A stretch of DNA of 64,000 nt from Bacteroidales bacterium (GTDB lineage Bacteria > Bacteroidota > Bacteroidia > Bacteroidales > F082): assembly GCA_016291135.1 (NCBI GenBank), contig JAEFAE010000002.1:176458-240457 (forward strand), read 5' to 3'. Each line of letters starts with the position of its first letter. Within the stretch, counting starts at the first letter, position 1. Positions 54,737 to 62,800 of the stretch are shown piece after piece. A program made the translations under genes and the position numbers. Under the pieces are notes generated by a model. That model worked only from the letters and a program-made list of their open reading frames with translations, was not told the DNA's origin and searched no databases.

Positions 54737-54874
54737 CTAATGAGGGAAGGCTACAAAAAGGGGAAGTTTACAAGGGGCAATGTCCTCGTTTTCACCTGGA
54801 TTTTCGTTTTGGGCCATTATGGGAAGGCTCAATGTCCATAGCGCTATCAAAATAGGAAACAGTTTTGCTTTCAT
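54737..54874 (-). CDS. 45-residue ORF with signal peptide (possibly a decayed secreted gene)
   Basis: MKAKLFPILIALWTLSLPIMAQ is a good signal peptide with an AQ cleavage site, followed by 23 residues (NENPGENEDIAPCKL...) and a stop. This could be a small secreted peptide or the 5' remnant of a larger gene. It lies between the island and ridA, downstream of the ridA terminator. The remaining sequence of 54658-55004 shows only the terminator. Confidence 0.4.
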   Translation of the reverse strand: MKAKLFPILIALWTLSLPIMAQNENPGENEDIAPCKLPLFVAFPH

Positions 54875-54905
54875 TGCATTTTTCTGTATTACAATACATT
54901 ACTCA

Positions 54906-54940
54906 ATAAAAAACACTTTCAGTGGAGTTGATCCACTGAA
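54906..54940 (-). terminator. Terminator of ridA
   Basis: TTCAGTGGA (54918-54926)/TCCACTGAA (54932-54940). On the minus strand AAGTG and then TTTTTT follow. It lies 64 nt beyond the ridA stop. Confidence 0.75.
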
Positions 54941-55004
54941 TAAGATTGATGTATAATATGGCACACATCGCAGCAGGAAGTGTGGCCGAACATTTTCTCG
55001 CCTG

Positions 55005-55379
55005 TTATTTTGCGGCGATCATCTCAATCTCTACCAAGGCTTTCTTGGGGAGTTCCTTCACGGCGAAGGCGGCCCGGGCCGGGCAGGCGCCGCTGAAGTA
55101 CTTGCCATAGACGGCGTTCATGTCGCCGAAATAGCTCATGTCGGCGAGTAGGCAGGTCGATTTCACCACGTTGTCGAAGGTGCATCCCGCCTCGTGGAGG
55201 ATGGCCTCGAGGTTTTTCATGCACTGCTCGGCCTGGGCGGTGATACCTTCGGGCATGAGGCCCGTGGCAGGGTCGATGGGCAACTGGCCCGAGATATAGA
55301 CGAATCCGTTGGCTTCGATGGCTTGGCTGTAGGGGCCGATGGCGCCCGGAGCCTTGTCGGTGGCGATGGCTTTTTTCAT
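55005..55379 (-). CDS. ridA: RidA-family enamine/imine deaminase
   Basis: 124 residues from MKKAIATDKAPGAIGPYSQA. RidA signatures: IGPYSQAI, FVYISGQLPIDPATG, NLEAILHEAGCTFDNVVKSTCLLADM, and ARAAFAVKELPKKALVEIEMIA with the conserved substrate Arg and Glu. It hydrolyses reactive enamines from PLP enzymes such as threonine dehydratase. Earlier in-frame ATGs are beyond the promoter at 55408-55415. Confidence 0.95.
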   Translation of the reverse strand: MKKAIATDKAPGAIGPYSQAIEANGFVYISGQLPIDPATGLMPEGITAQAEQCMKNLEAILHEAGCTFDNVVKSTCLLADMSYFGDMNAVYGKYFSGACPARAAFAVKELPKKALVEIEMIAAK

Positions 55380-55407
55380 GGTTAGGATATTTATGGGTTT
55401 CTGCCCA

Positions 55408-55415
55408 CAAAAATA
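55408..55415 (-). promoter_or_regulatory. -7 box of ridA
   Basis: TATTTTTG on the minus strand, 29 nt before the ATG. Confidence 0.65.
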
Positions 55416-55437
55416 CGTTTTATTTCTCAATCTTTTA

Positions 55438-55445
55438 TACCTTTG
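55438..55445 (+). promoter_or_regulatory. -7 box of the FtsB/DivIC-like operon
   Basis: TACCTTTG, 22 nt before ATG 55468. An in-frame GTG at 55450 would be leaderless. Confidence 0.65.
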
Positions 55446-55467
55446 CAGCGTGAATATTCAATCTGCC

Positions 55468-55764
55468 ATGACCTTCAGAAAAATATTGAAAAAACTCGCC
55501 AACCGCTACGTGATCGCTACCGTGGCGTTCCTGCTGGTCATCCTCTTCTTCGACCAGTTCAACATCAGGAAGCAGATCGCCCTCCATCGTGAGCTGAAGG
55601 AGCAAGAGGCGGAGATCGAACATCTGGAGACCCACATCGCACGCTATCAGGACTCGCTCAAGATGGTCACCGAAGACAAGGAAGGCATGGAACAGATTGC
55701 CCGCGAGAAATACTACATGAAACGCGACAATGAGGTGGTCTATAAAATCTCCGACGAGGAATGA
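55468..55764 (+). CDS. FtsB/DivIC-like septum formation initiator
   Basis: 98 residues. One membrane helix (~13-30, VIATVAFLLVILFF), then a coiled coil (RELKEQEAEIEHLETHIARY) and the conserved tail KEGMEQIAREKYYMKRDNEVVY. This is the DivIC/FtsB layout, which scaffolds FtsL-FtsQ in the divisome. Its stop overlaps the next start (ATGA at 55761-55764). Confidence 0.88.
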   Translation: MTFRKILKKLANRYVIATVAFLLVILFFDQFNIRKQIALHRELKEQEAEIEHLETHIARYQDSLKMVTEDKEGMEQIAREKYYMKRDNEVVYKISDEE

Positions 55765-58211
55765 ACTCCCCCCACCGCATACTTTTACGCAGTTTTTTGT
55801 TGACCGCCCTTCTCCTGCTGACAACGTGGTTGTCTGCACAAGACCACCTGGTCCGGGGAAAAGTCACCGACAAGCAGCACCGGAAGCCGCTTGCCTTCGT
55901 CAACATCGTGGTCAACGAGGGCCAGTATGGCGGCATGAGCGACATCGACGGGAAATACGAGATCCACAGCCCTGAGCCGGTCCAAACCCTTCGGTTTTCT
56001 TATCTCGGTTATGAACCGGAGCTGCGCACCTTGGAGCCTGGGACGCAACGTGTCGATGTGGCCCTGCAACCCACGACCTTCGAGTTGGGTGAGGTGACCA
56101 TTGAGGCTGGGGAGAACCCGGCCCATCGCATCCTCGACAGTGTGATGGCGCACCGCAAGGAGAACAACCCGAACGCCCTCGACGCGTACCGTTATCATAT
56201 CTATGACCAGATGGTGTTCACCATCGACAGCAGCGAGTTCAACAAGGCATCCCTTGCTGCAGACCGCCCTCCAGCGATGTCGCAGTTCGACAGCCTGCTG
56301 AAGCGAAGCGACCTGATGATCATGGAGACCTACTCGGAAGTGCTGTTCCGGGCCCCTGACCAACTGCGGCAGAACGTGCTGGGCACCAAGATGTCGGGCT
56401 CGAAGAACGCCCAAGTGGTGTATCTCGCAAGCAAGATGCAGAGCACCAGCTTTTACGAGGAGACGGTGAGCGTCGCGGGTACCGACTATGTTAACCCCAT
56501 CAGCCGGAACAGCAAGAACCATTATTTCTTCGGCCTGGAATCGGTGTCGCCTGCCGGAGGGACAGATTCCCTCTATTTGATCTCGTTTCATCCCTTGAAG
56601 GGTAGCGGGTTCAACGGGTTGCGGGGCGTGATGACCATCCACTCCGACGGCTGGGCCTTGCAGAACGTGAAGGCGGAACCTGACCGGCAAGCGGAGCTCT
56701 TCACCATCAGCATCCAGCAGCTGTATCAGAAGATCGAGGGACGGTGGTTCCCGAAACAGCTGAATACCAACCTGGTGCTTCCCCAAGTGGCCTTGGCGAT
56801 GGACGATCAGGCCTTCCCCATGATGGCGGTCGGCAAAAGCTATATCTCAGAGGTCGAGCTGCATCCTGAATTCCACAAGAACGACTTCTCGGAAGTGGAG
56901 CTGATGGTTCCCGTGGAGGCGGCTTACCGTGACGACAAATTCTGGACCCAGCACCGTATCGACTCGCTCACGGAACGCATTCTGAACACCTACCATTTGA
57001 TGGATTCGCTGACAGAGGGCAATGATATCTTCGACCGGGCGCTGAACGTTACCAACAAGCTGTTGCAGGAATCGGCCGTGAGTCTGGGACCCGTCGATCT
57101 GCAGCTGGGTAGCATGCTTCGTTACTCCCTGCTTCGAGGATGGTACGTGGGACTTCACCTTGCGACGAACGACCGCTTTTCGCGCCATCTGAGGTTCAGC
57201 GGCTTCAATGGTTTCTGGACCCGGTTGCGCGATTTCGACTATGGATTGGAGGGGAAATGGCTCATCAACCGGCAACGGCAGATGGAACTGGGAATGCGTT
57301 ATGCCCATCGGTCGAATGCCATGGGCGAGTTCGGTGGCTTTAACGAAGGGGTCAACCTGTTGTCTGAAAAGGACTATCGATACACGTTCTACGAGAACGT
57401 CCTGGAACGGGGTAATCGCACGGAGGTGTTCTTCAACACGCGCTTCGCCCGGCATTTCAAGGCGTTTGTGACAGGGGGCGTCTATGACAAACACTATCAC
57501 CAATCTTTTTATAACACCCCTGCCGATACCATGAACGCGGCCCGTTATGCCATGGCGGAGCTCAAGGTGCGCTTTGCCTACAAGGAGAAGTTCTTGGGTA
57601 GTACGAAAGGCATACAATCACTGGGTACCGATTATCCCATTGTATGGATGACCTATCAGCATGCCTTCAAAGGGGTGCTGGGCGGCGAGTATGACTTCGA
57701 TCGGGTGAAGTTGCAGGTGGAAAAGGATTTTCAGACGAAATACCATGGTCGTTTCTCCGTGCTGATGCAGGCGGGCTATGCCTCGATGGGCTGTCCGGTG
57801 ATGGAGACCTTCAACTTGCTGGGATCGTATGAACGATTCGGCTTGTATTCGCCGGGCTGTTTCGCCACGATGCGCGAGAACGAGTTCTTTGCGGACCGCT
57901 TTACGGCTTTGTTCCTGAGCTACCATTTTCAAGGCACCCTCTGGTCACCCAACAGCGCCTGGTTCCAGCCGCAGCTGACCCTGGCCACCCATCTGGGATG
58001 GGGCGACATGAAACGTGGCGCTTGGGGCTCCGACCGAAACTTCAACACGATGGAACGTGGTTTCTTCGAGAGCGGCGTGGTGGTGAACGGTTTGCTGTGC
58101 CTGCCTACCATGAAGATGGGGGCGGGGGTGTTTTACCGTTACGGACCTTATGCGCTTCCGAAAAAATTGGATAATTTTGCGTTCAAATATTGCGTGACGT
58201 TTGCTTTTTGA
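55761..58211 (+). CDS. DUF5686 outer-membrane protein with carboxypeptidase-regulatory-like domain
   Basis: 816 residues with signal peptide ILLRSFLLTALLLLTTWLSAQ. A CarboxypepD_reg-like N-terminal domain (VRGKVTDKQHRKPLAFVNIV...YEIHSPEPVQTLRFSYLGYE) is followed by the DUF5686 barrel with blocks NPAHRILDSVMAHRKENNPN and LQLGSMLRYSLLRGWYVGL, and a C-terminal strand FAFKYCVTFAF. The family is widespread in Bacteroidota outer membranes; its function is unknown. It is coupled to the FtsB-like gene and followed by apbE. Confidence 0.9.
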   Translation: MNSPHRILLRSFLLTALLLLTTWLSAQDHLVRGKVTDKQHRKPLAFVNIVVNEGQYGGMSDIDGKYEIHSPEPVQTLRFSYLGYEPELRTLEPGTQRVDVALQPTTFELGEVTIEAGENPAHRILDSVMAHRKENNPNALDAYRYHIYDQMVFTIDSSEFNKASLAADRPPAMSQFDSLLKRSDLMIMETYSEVLFRAPDQLRQNVLGTKMSGSKNAQVVYLASKMQSTSFYEETVSVAGTDYVNPISRNSKNHYFFGLESVSPAGGTDSLYLISFHPLKGSGFNGLRGVMTIHSDGWALQNVKAEPDRQAELFTISIQQLYQKIEGRWFPKQLNTNLVLPQVALAMDDQAFPMMAVGKSYISEVELHPEFHKNDFSEVELMVPVEAAYRDDKFWTQHRIDSLTERILNTYHLMDSLTEGNDIFDRALNVTNKLLQESAVSLGPVDLQLGSMLRYSLLRGWYVGLHLATNDRFSRHLRFSGFNGFWTRLRDFDYGLEGKWLINRQRQMELGMRYAHRSNAMGEFGGFNEGVNLLSEKDYRYTFYENVLERGNRTEVFFNTRFARHFKAFVTGGVYDKHYHQSFYNTPADTMNAARYAMAELKVRFAYKEKFLGSTKGIQSLGTDYPIVWMTYQHAFKGVLGGEYDFDRVKLQVEKDFQTKYHGRFSVLMQAGYASMGCPVMETFNLLGSYERFGLYSPGCFATMRENEFFADRFTALFLSYHFQGTLWSPNSAWFQPQLTLATHLGWGDMKRGAWGSDRNFNTMERGFFESGVVVNGLLCLPTMKMGAGVFYRYGPYALPKKLDNFAFKYCVTFAF

Positions 58212-58225
58212 AATTGAAAACGACT

Positions 58226-59230
58226 ATGGATACGGGTTTACGAAGGGTTTGTTTCTCATGCTTGGCGTTGACGGCTTTGATGTTGCTCTCTTGTGGGCGA
58301 CAGCCACAGAAGATCGTCCTGGAAGGCCGGGCGCAAGGTTCCTATTACGCCATCACCTATTTCGACGAGGAGGGCCGCAACTTCCAGGAGGGCATCGACT
58401 CGATCTTCCATGCCGTGGATTGCTCGGTGAACCTGTGGGTGGACAGCTCCGTTATCTGCAAGGTGAACCGCAATGAAGACGTGTCGTTGGATCCGATCTT
58501 TATTGATAATTTCAACATCGCCCAGCAGGCAGCCGAGCTCTCCGGTGGGTATTTCGACCCTACCATCTCCCCTTTGGTGGCCGCATGGGGCTTCAGCTAT
58601 AAGCATGGCGACAGCATCACGCCGCAGCTCATCGACAGCCTGCGTCCGTTGGTGGACTATCGGAAAGTCCGCATCGAAGACGGAAAGTTGATCAAGGACA
58701 ACCCTGCCATGCAACTGGATTTCAACGCGGTGGCGCAGGGTTATACCTCCGATCGGATCGCCGCCTATCTCGAAAGCCAAGGGGTGAAGAACTATCTGGT
58801 GGACACCGGCGGCGAGATCATGGCCAAGGGGGGCAAACCCAACGGGCAGCCCTGGGTGGTGGGCATTGAGAAGCCTGCAGACAACTGGGACTCGGAGCAG
58901 GTGGTCCAGACCCGTGTCCCCTTGCGCGACAAGGGATTGGTCACTTCGGGCAGCACCCGCAAATACGTGGAACGCGACGGTAAACGCTATTCGCATTGCA
59001 TCGACCCCACCACGGGCTGGCCGGTGGAGCACCAGGTGCTCAGCGTCACGGTGCTGGCCGAGAACGCCACCTGGGCCGACGCGTTGGCTTCCATCGGCAT
59101 GGTGATGGGCATGGAGCGGTCGTTGCCGATCCTTCAAAGCCTGGAAGGCGTGGAGGCCTACTTTATCTTTGTCAACGACCGGGGCGAGTTGGAGACCTTC
59201 GCCACCGATGGATTCGAAACCTTGGATTAA
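58226..59230 (+). CDS. apbE: FAD:protein FMN transferase (lipoprotein)
   Basis: 334 residues from MDTGLRRVCFSC. Lipobox LMLLSC. ApbE blocks: GSYYAITYFDEEG, VNLWVDSSVICKVNRN, GYFDPTISPLVAAWGF, QLDFNAVAQGYTSDRIAAYL, YLVDTGGEIMAKG, SGSTRKYVERDGKRYSHCID and the late ATWADALASIGMVMG. It links FMN covalently to threonine in Rnf/Nqr subunits on the periplasmic side. It overlaps or abuts the DUF5686 end and precedes the pseudouridine synthase by 6 nt. Confidence 0.95.
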   Translation: MDTGLRRVCFSCLALTALMLLSCGRQPQKIVLEGRAQGSYYAITYFDEEGRNFQEGIDSIFHAVDCSVNLWVDSSVICKVNRNEDVSLDPIFIDNFNIAQQAAELSGGYFDPTISPLVAAWGFSYKHGDSITPQLIDSLRPLVDYRKVRIEDGKLIKDNPAMQLDFNAVAQGYTSDRIAAYLESQGVKNYLVDTGGEIMAKGGKPNGQPWVVGIEKPADNWDSEQVVQTRVPLRDKGLVTSGSTRKYVERDGKRYSHCIDPTTGWPVEHQVLSVTVLAENATWADALASIGMVMGMERSLPILQSLEGVEAYFIFVNDRGELETFATDGFETLD

Positions 59231-59236
59231 GCGGCT

Positions 59237-59782
59237 ATGGTGATCCTGTTCAACAAACCCTACGGCGTGCTGAGCCAGTTCACTCCCGAGGCAGGACATC
59301 CGGCCTTGGATGGCTTTGGCTTTCCGCCTGGCGTGTATGCTGCCGGCCGTTTGGACCACGACAGCGAAGGCGCCCTGTTGCTGACCGACGAAGGGAAGCT
59401 GATCAAGAAGCTGCTGGACCCCAAGTTCGAGCATCCCCGCACCTACCTGGTCCAGGTGGATGGACAGATCACCCCGGAGGCCATTCGCCAGCTCTCCAAG
59501 GGCGTTACCATCAAAGGCTACCGCACCAAGCCCTGTCGGGTGGAGATGGCGACCCAGCCTGAGGATCTATGGGAACGCGTGCCTCCCATCCGGTATAGGG
59601 CCAACATCCCCACCAGCTGGATCAAGATCACCTTGGTGGAGGGCAAAAACCGCCAGGTACGCCACAGCACTGCAGCGGTGGGTTTTCCGACCTTGAGGCT
59701 TATCCGTGTCCAGATCGGCAACATTGCCTTGGGCGACCTCCAGCCGGGCCAGTGGCGGGTAGTCACCGAGCGGGTGATCTGA
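59237..59782 (+). CDS. 23S rRNA pseudouridine synthase (RluE/RsuA family)
   Basis: 181 residues. Starts ILFNKPYGVLSQFTPE; the catalytic Asp is in AAGRLDHDSEGALLLTDEG; later RTYLVQVDG and LVEGKNRQVRHSTAAVGFPTLRLIR. There is no S4 domain, which fits RluE-type enzymes that modify one uridine in 23S rRNA. It is the last gene of the apparent FtsB-like/DUF5686/apbE operon. Confidence 0.93.
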   Translation: MVILFNKPYGVLSQFTPEAGHPALDGFGFPPGVYAAGRLDHDSEGALLLTDEGKLIKKLLDPKFEHPRTYLVQVDGQITPEAIRQLSKGVTIKGYRTKPCRVEMATQPEDLWERVPPIRYRANIPTSWIKITLVEGKNRQVRHSTAAVGFPTLRLIRVQIGNIALGDLQPGQWRVVTERVI

Positions 59783-59799
59783 GTCAAGTGGTATTTCGG

Positions 59800-59835
59800 G
59801 CACAAAAAGAGAGCGACCTTCGATGAAGGCCGCTC
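59800..59835 (-). terminator. Terminator of the giant fibronectin-III gene
   Basis: GAGCGACCTTC (59811-59821)/GAAGGCCGCTC (59825-59835) with one G-U pair on the minus RNA, then TCTCTTTTT. Confidence 0.85.
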
Positions 59836-59873
59836 CCAAAGAAACACAAAATGACTAAACAAAATCGAGTTCT

Positions 59874-62800
59874 TTACTTAACTAGGAGTTTCTGTGTCCG
59901 CATCGCTTGTTCCGAAGTCAGGCGGAGCAGGTAGACACCCGGCACCTCGGGCAGGTCCATCTCGGTGCCGTTGCCTTGTAGGGTTTGTGCGCGCAGCATT
60001 CTTCCGGTCACATCCATGATCTCAAGCTTGGCTTCACCATCATTCAAGATGTGGAGTTTGCCCTGGCTGATAAAAGCGAAGGGGTTGTCTTCGTCGGCTT
60101 CATCTTGCCTCATGAAAACCAGTTTGAAACGGGAGGCATAGTCTGTTGTCTTGGCTTCGAAGCGATAGCTTGGGTCAGCCAGCAGGTCGACATCGGCTCC
60201 TGTGAGGCAATCGATCAGATGGAGGTAGGTGATCGAGGAGGTAGAGGCGGTAAGCGCTTCTGAAACGCTTAAGGTATAGGTGCCGTTCTCGTTGGCCTTG
60301 AAATTGACAGGCATCTCGCCTTGGTCTTCAGCATTCACCACCGCGTAGTCTTTGCCCATTTGTGGGATATAGAGCTTAGTGCTGTTGCTACTCATCTGGA
60401 ACTTCGGCAGCTCTCGGCCTTCGCCGAAACGGACGAGGACGCGGTCAATGACACTGCCACCTCGGGTTGCTGAACCCGTCGAAGCGCCCTTGCTCAGATT
60501 AAGGACAAGCCCCTTGCCATTGCCGTTTTGAGGTGCTGTCGTGAAGGTCAAGCCCTCATCATTTTCGTCGGCGATGACGAAAACACCTTCCATGGGCGCG
60601 ATGCTGTTTTGCTCCACATCGGCAGCGGCTATAATCTCGCTTCCACCGGAATTCATGACGTAGAACGGACGGTCGATGTAGGCGGTCTGTTCTGCGAAGG
60701 GATTGCCTACGAGGTTCCATCCCGGAAAACCTCCGGCTGCATCGTCCTTGACCAGTGTGACCTCGTAGCTATCGCCTTCAATGGGGGTTCCACTGAAGGT
60801 GAGCGTGACGTTGTCCTTGTTGGCATAGAGGTAGCCCTTGCCGCTTGCGAGACGGAACGGTTCTTCTTTGTAGTTACGCCATTCCAGGTCTTCCGACTGG
60901 TTGAACCAATAGAGGTCGTAGTGGTTGTCCTCTTCGGGAATCATGCCTTCGACCTCAGCAGGATTCACGTCGTCGATGGGGCTGGCGATGAGGTAGAAGT
61001 GGTCCTTGCCATCGCCGTAGCCGATGATCTCCTTGGTGAAGCTCGATGTCGAAGTGGTGAAGTTGAGGACGATGGGGTTTTTATAGGTGCCGTAAGAGCC
61101 GTCACTTAACCATGTGATAGTACAAGGAGTTCCGTCGTAAGTGGTGATGGTACAGTCTTCCAGTTCTTCACCGGTTTGATGGTTGTATAGTTTGAATGAG
61201 ATCTCGTAATTATCGCTGGTGCCGTAAATCAACATGTTAACGCGATAGTAGTGGTTCGAGCCAAAGCATTCAATCCTTTTGGAGCCTGTAACGGTAGCGC
61301 CGTTAAACGCTCCAATCTCGATGTCGTTCGATTGTTGTTCAACGCCGTTGATGAGGATTTGGGCCTTGAAATTCATGTTGTTTGCGTAGTCGTGAGGATT
61401 GACCTGGTAGTGTTGGTCGTCTCTTGTGAAAACCAAGGGCTTGTTATTAGGGTCTTGCGAGATATAGACATAACCTTGTCCTGGCTGCAGCATGTTGAAG
61501 TCTCCCATCCATTCACCATCTTCGTAGGTGGTGCTTTTTTCAAGGGTTTTGATGATGTCGCCTTCGACCGGTTGGAAATCGTTGAGGGCGTCTTCGATTG
61601 CCGTGGTTGTTGCGCCAGGGTATCCGAACCAGTTGTAGCCCTGGCTGATGGTGATAGAGACAGTTGAAGCGGCTTGTCCTTTAAGTACGAAGCTGCAATC
61701 TTCGCTGACTTGGATCTTATACATTTGTCCGGGGTCGAGGGAGATGTTATCGCCGAGCCATTCGTTGTCTTCGTAATCGACGGTTTTCGTCTGCGATTTG
61801 ATGGTGATGCCGTTGGAGCCGAGGGCCGTTTCAAGCTGTTCCAATGTGATCTCTACAGAAGGTGACCACCAGTTCCAGCCTTGGGTGAGTTCGACGGTTT
61901 GGATGGCATCCACCAGGATCTTAACATTGTCGATCCACCAAACGATTTGTGAGTTGCTGTTGTTGCCTTCATATCTAAAGGCAATATAGACATCTTGATT
62001 CGAGTAGCTGCTCAAGTTGACTGTTTCGTTGGTTTTTGTGGCAGGAAGGTTGTTTTCGTCGGCCAACCAAATCGGGGTGAAGTTCGCTTCGATGAAGCCT
62101 TCCGTCTTGATGTCTTCCACGTCGATATGGGGTTTGGTGGAAATCATGATGGAGCAGGGAACATAGTTACTGCCAGAGGTAAACAAGTTGTCGAACGCAA
62201 GGGTGGCGTCACCGTCGAGGTGCATCTGAGGCAGGAAGAGCCAGGTCTCGTGTTTGAAATCGCTGGTGACGGCACCTTGGTTGTCCAGGTTGTTGTTGGT
62301 GTTTCGGAGCCAGCCGTTGGTGACACCCATCTCACCGAAGTTGACTTTCTGCCAGCAAGTGGGCGGGAAGGTCGCATCGTTGAAATCCTCAACCAAGGGG
62401 TTGGCAGCGTCGATGGTCCAGATGCCACACTCGGTTTCGAAGCTGATGGGATTGCTCCATTCGCTCTGGTCTTCGGCGTCGCAGCGGGCTTGTACTCTTG
62501 CCTCATAGGTGGTGGCACGTTGCAGTCCGGTCAATGTATAGGAGGTCTCGTTCACGGCAGTCGCCTCGCTCCAGTCGCTGTCGGAGGCTGTCTTGTACTG
62601 CACGTTCCAGGCGGTTTCAGCACCTCCGGCCGTCCAGCTCAGCGTGGCCTCGTTGGCACCGTTGACGGTTGCTTCCAAACCTGTAGGAACCGAGCAGGAA
62701 GGAATCTCCTCGATGGTGATGTCGTCAATGCTGAAATAGGTATAGGAGTAGGAGCTATAGGCGGGGTTCAACTTGAAAGCGATGTAGATGCCGTCTCCCG

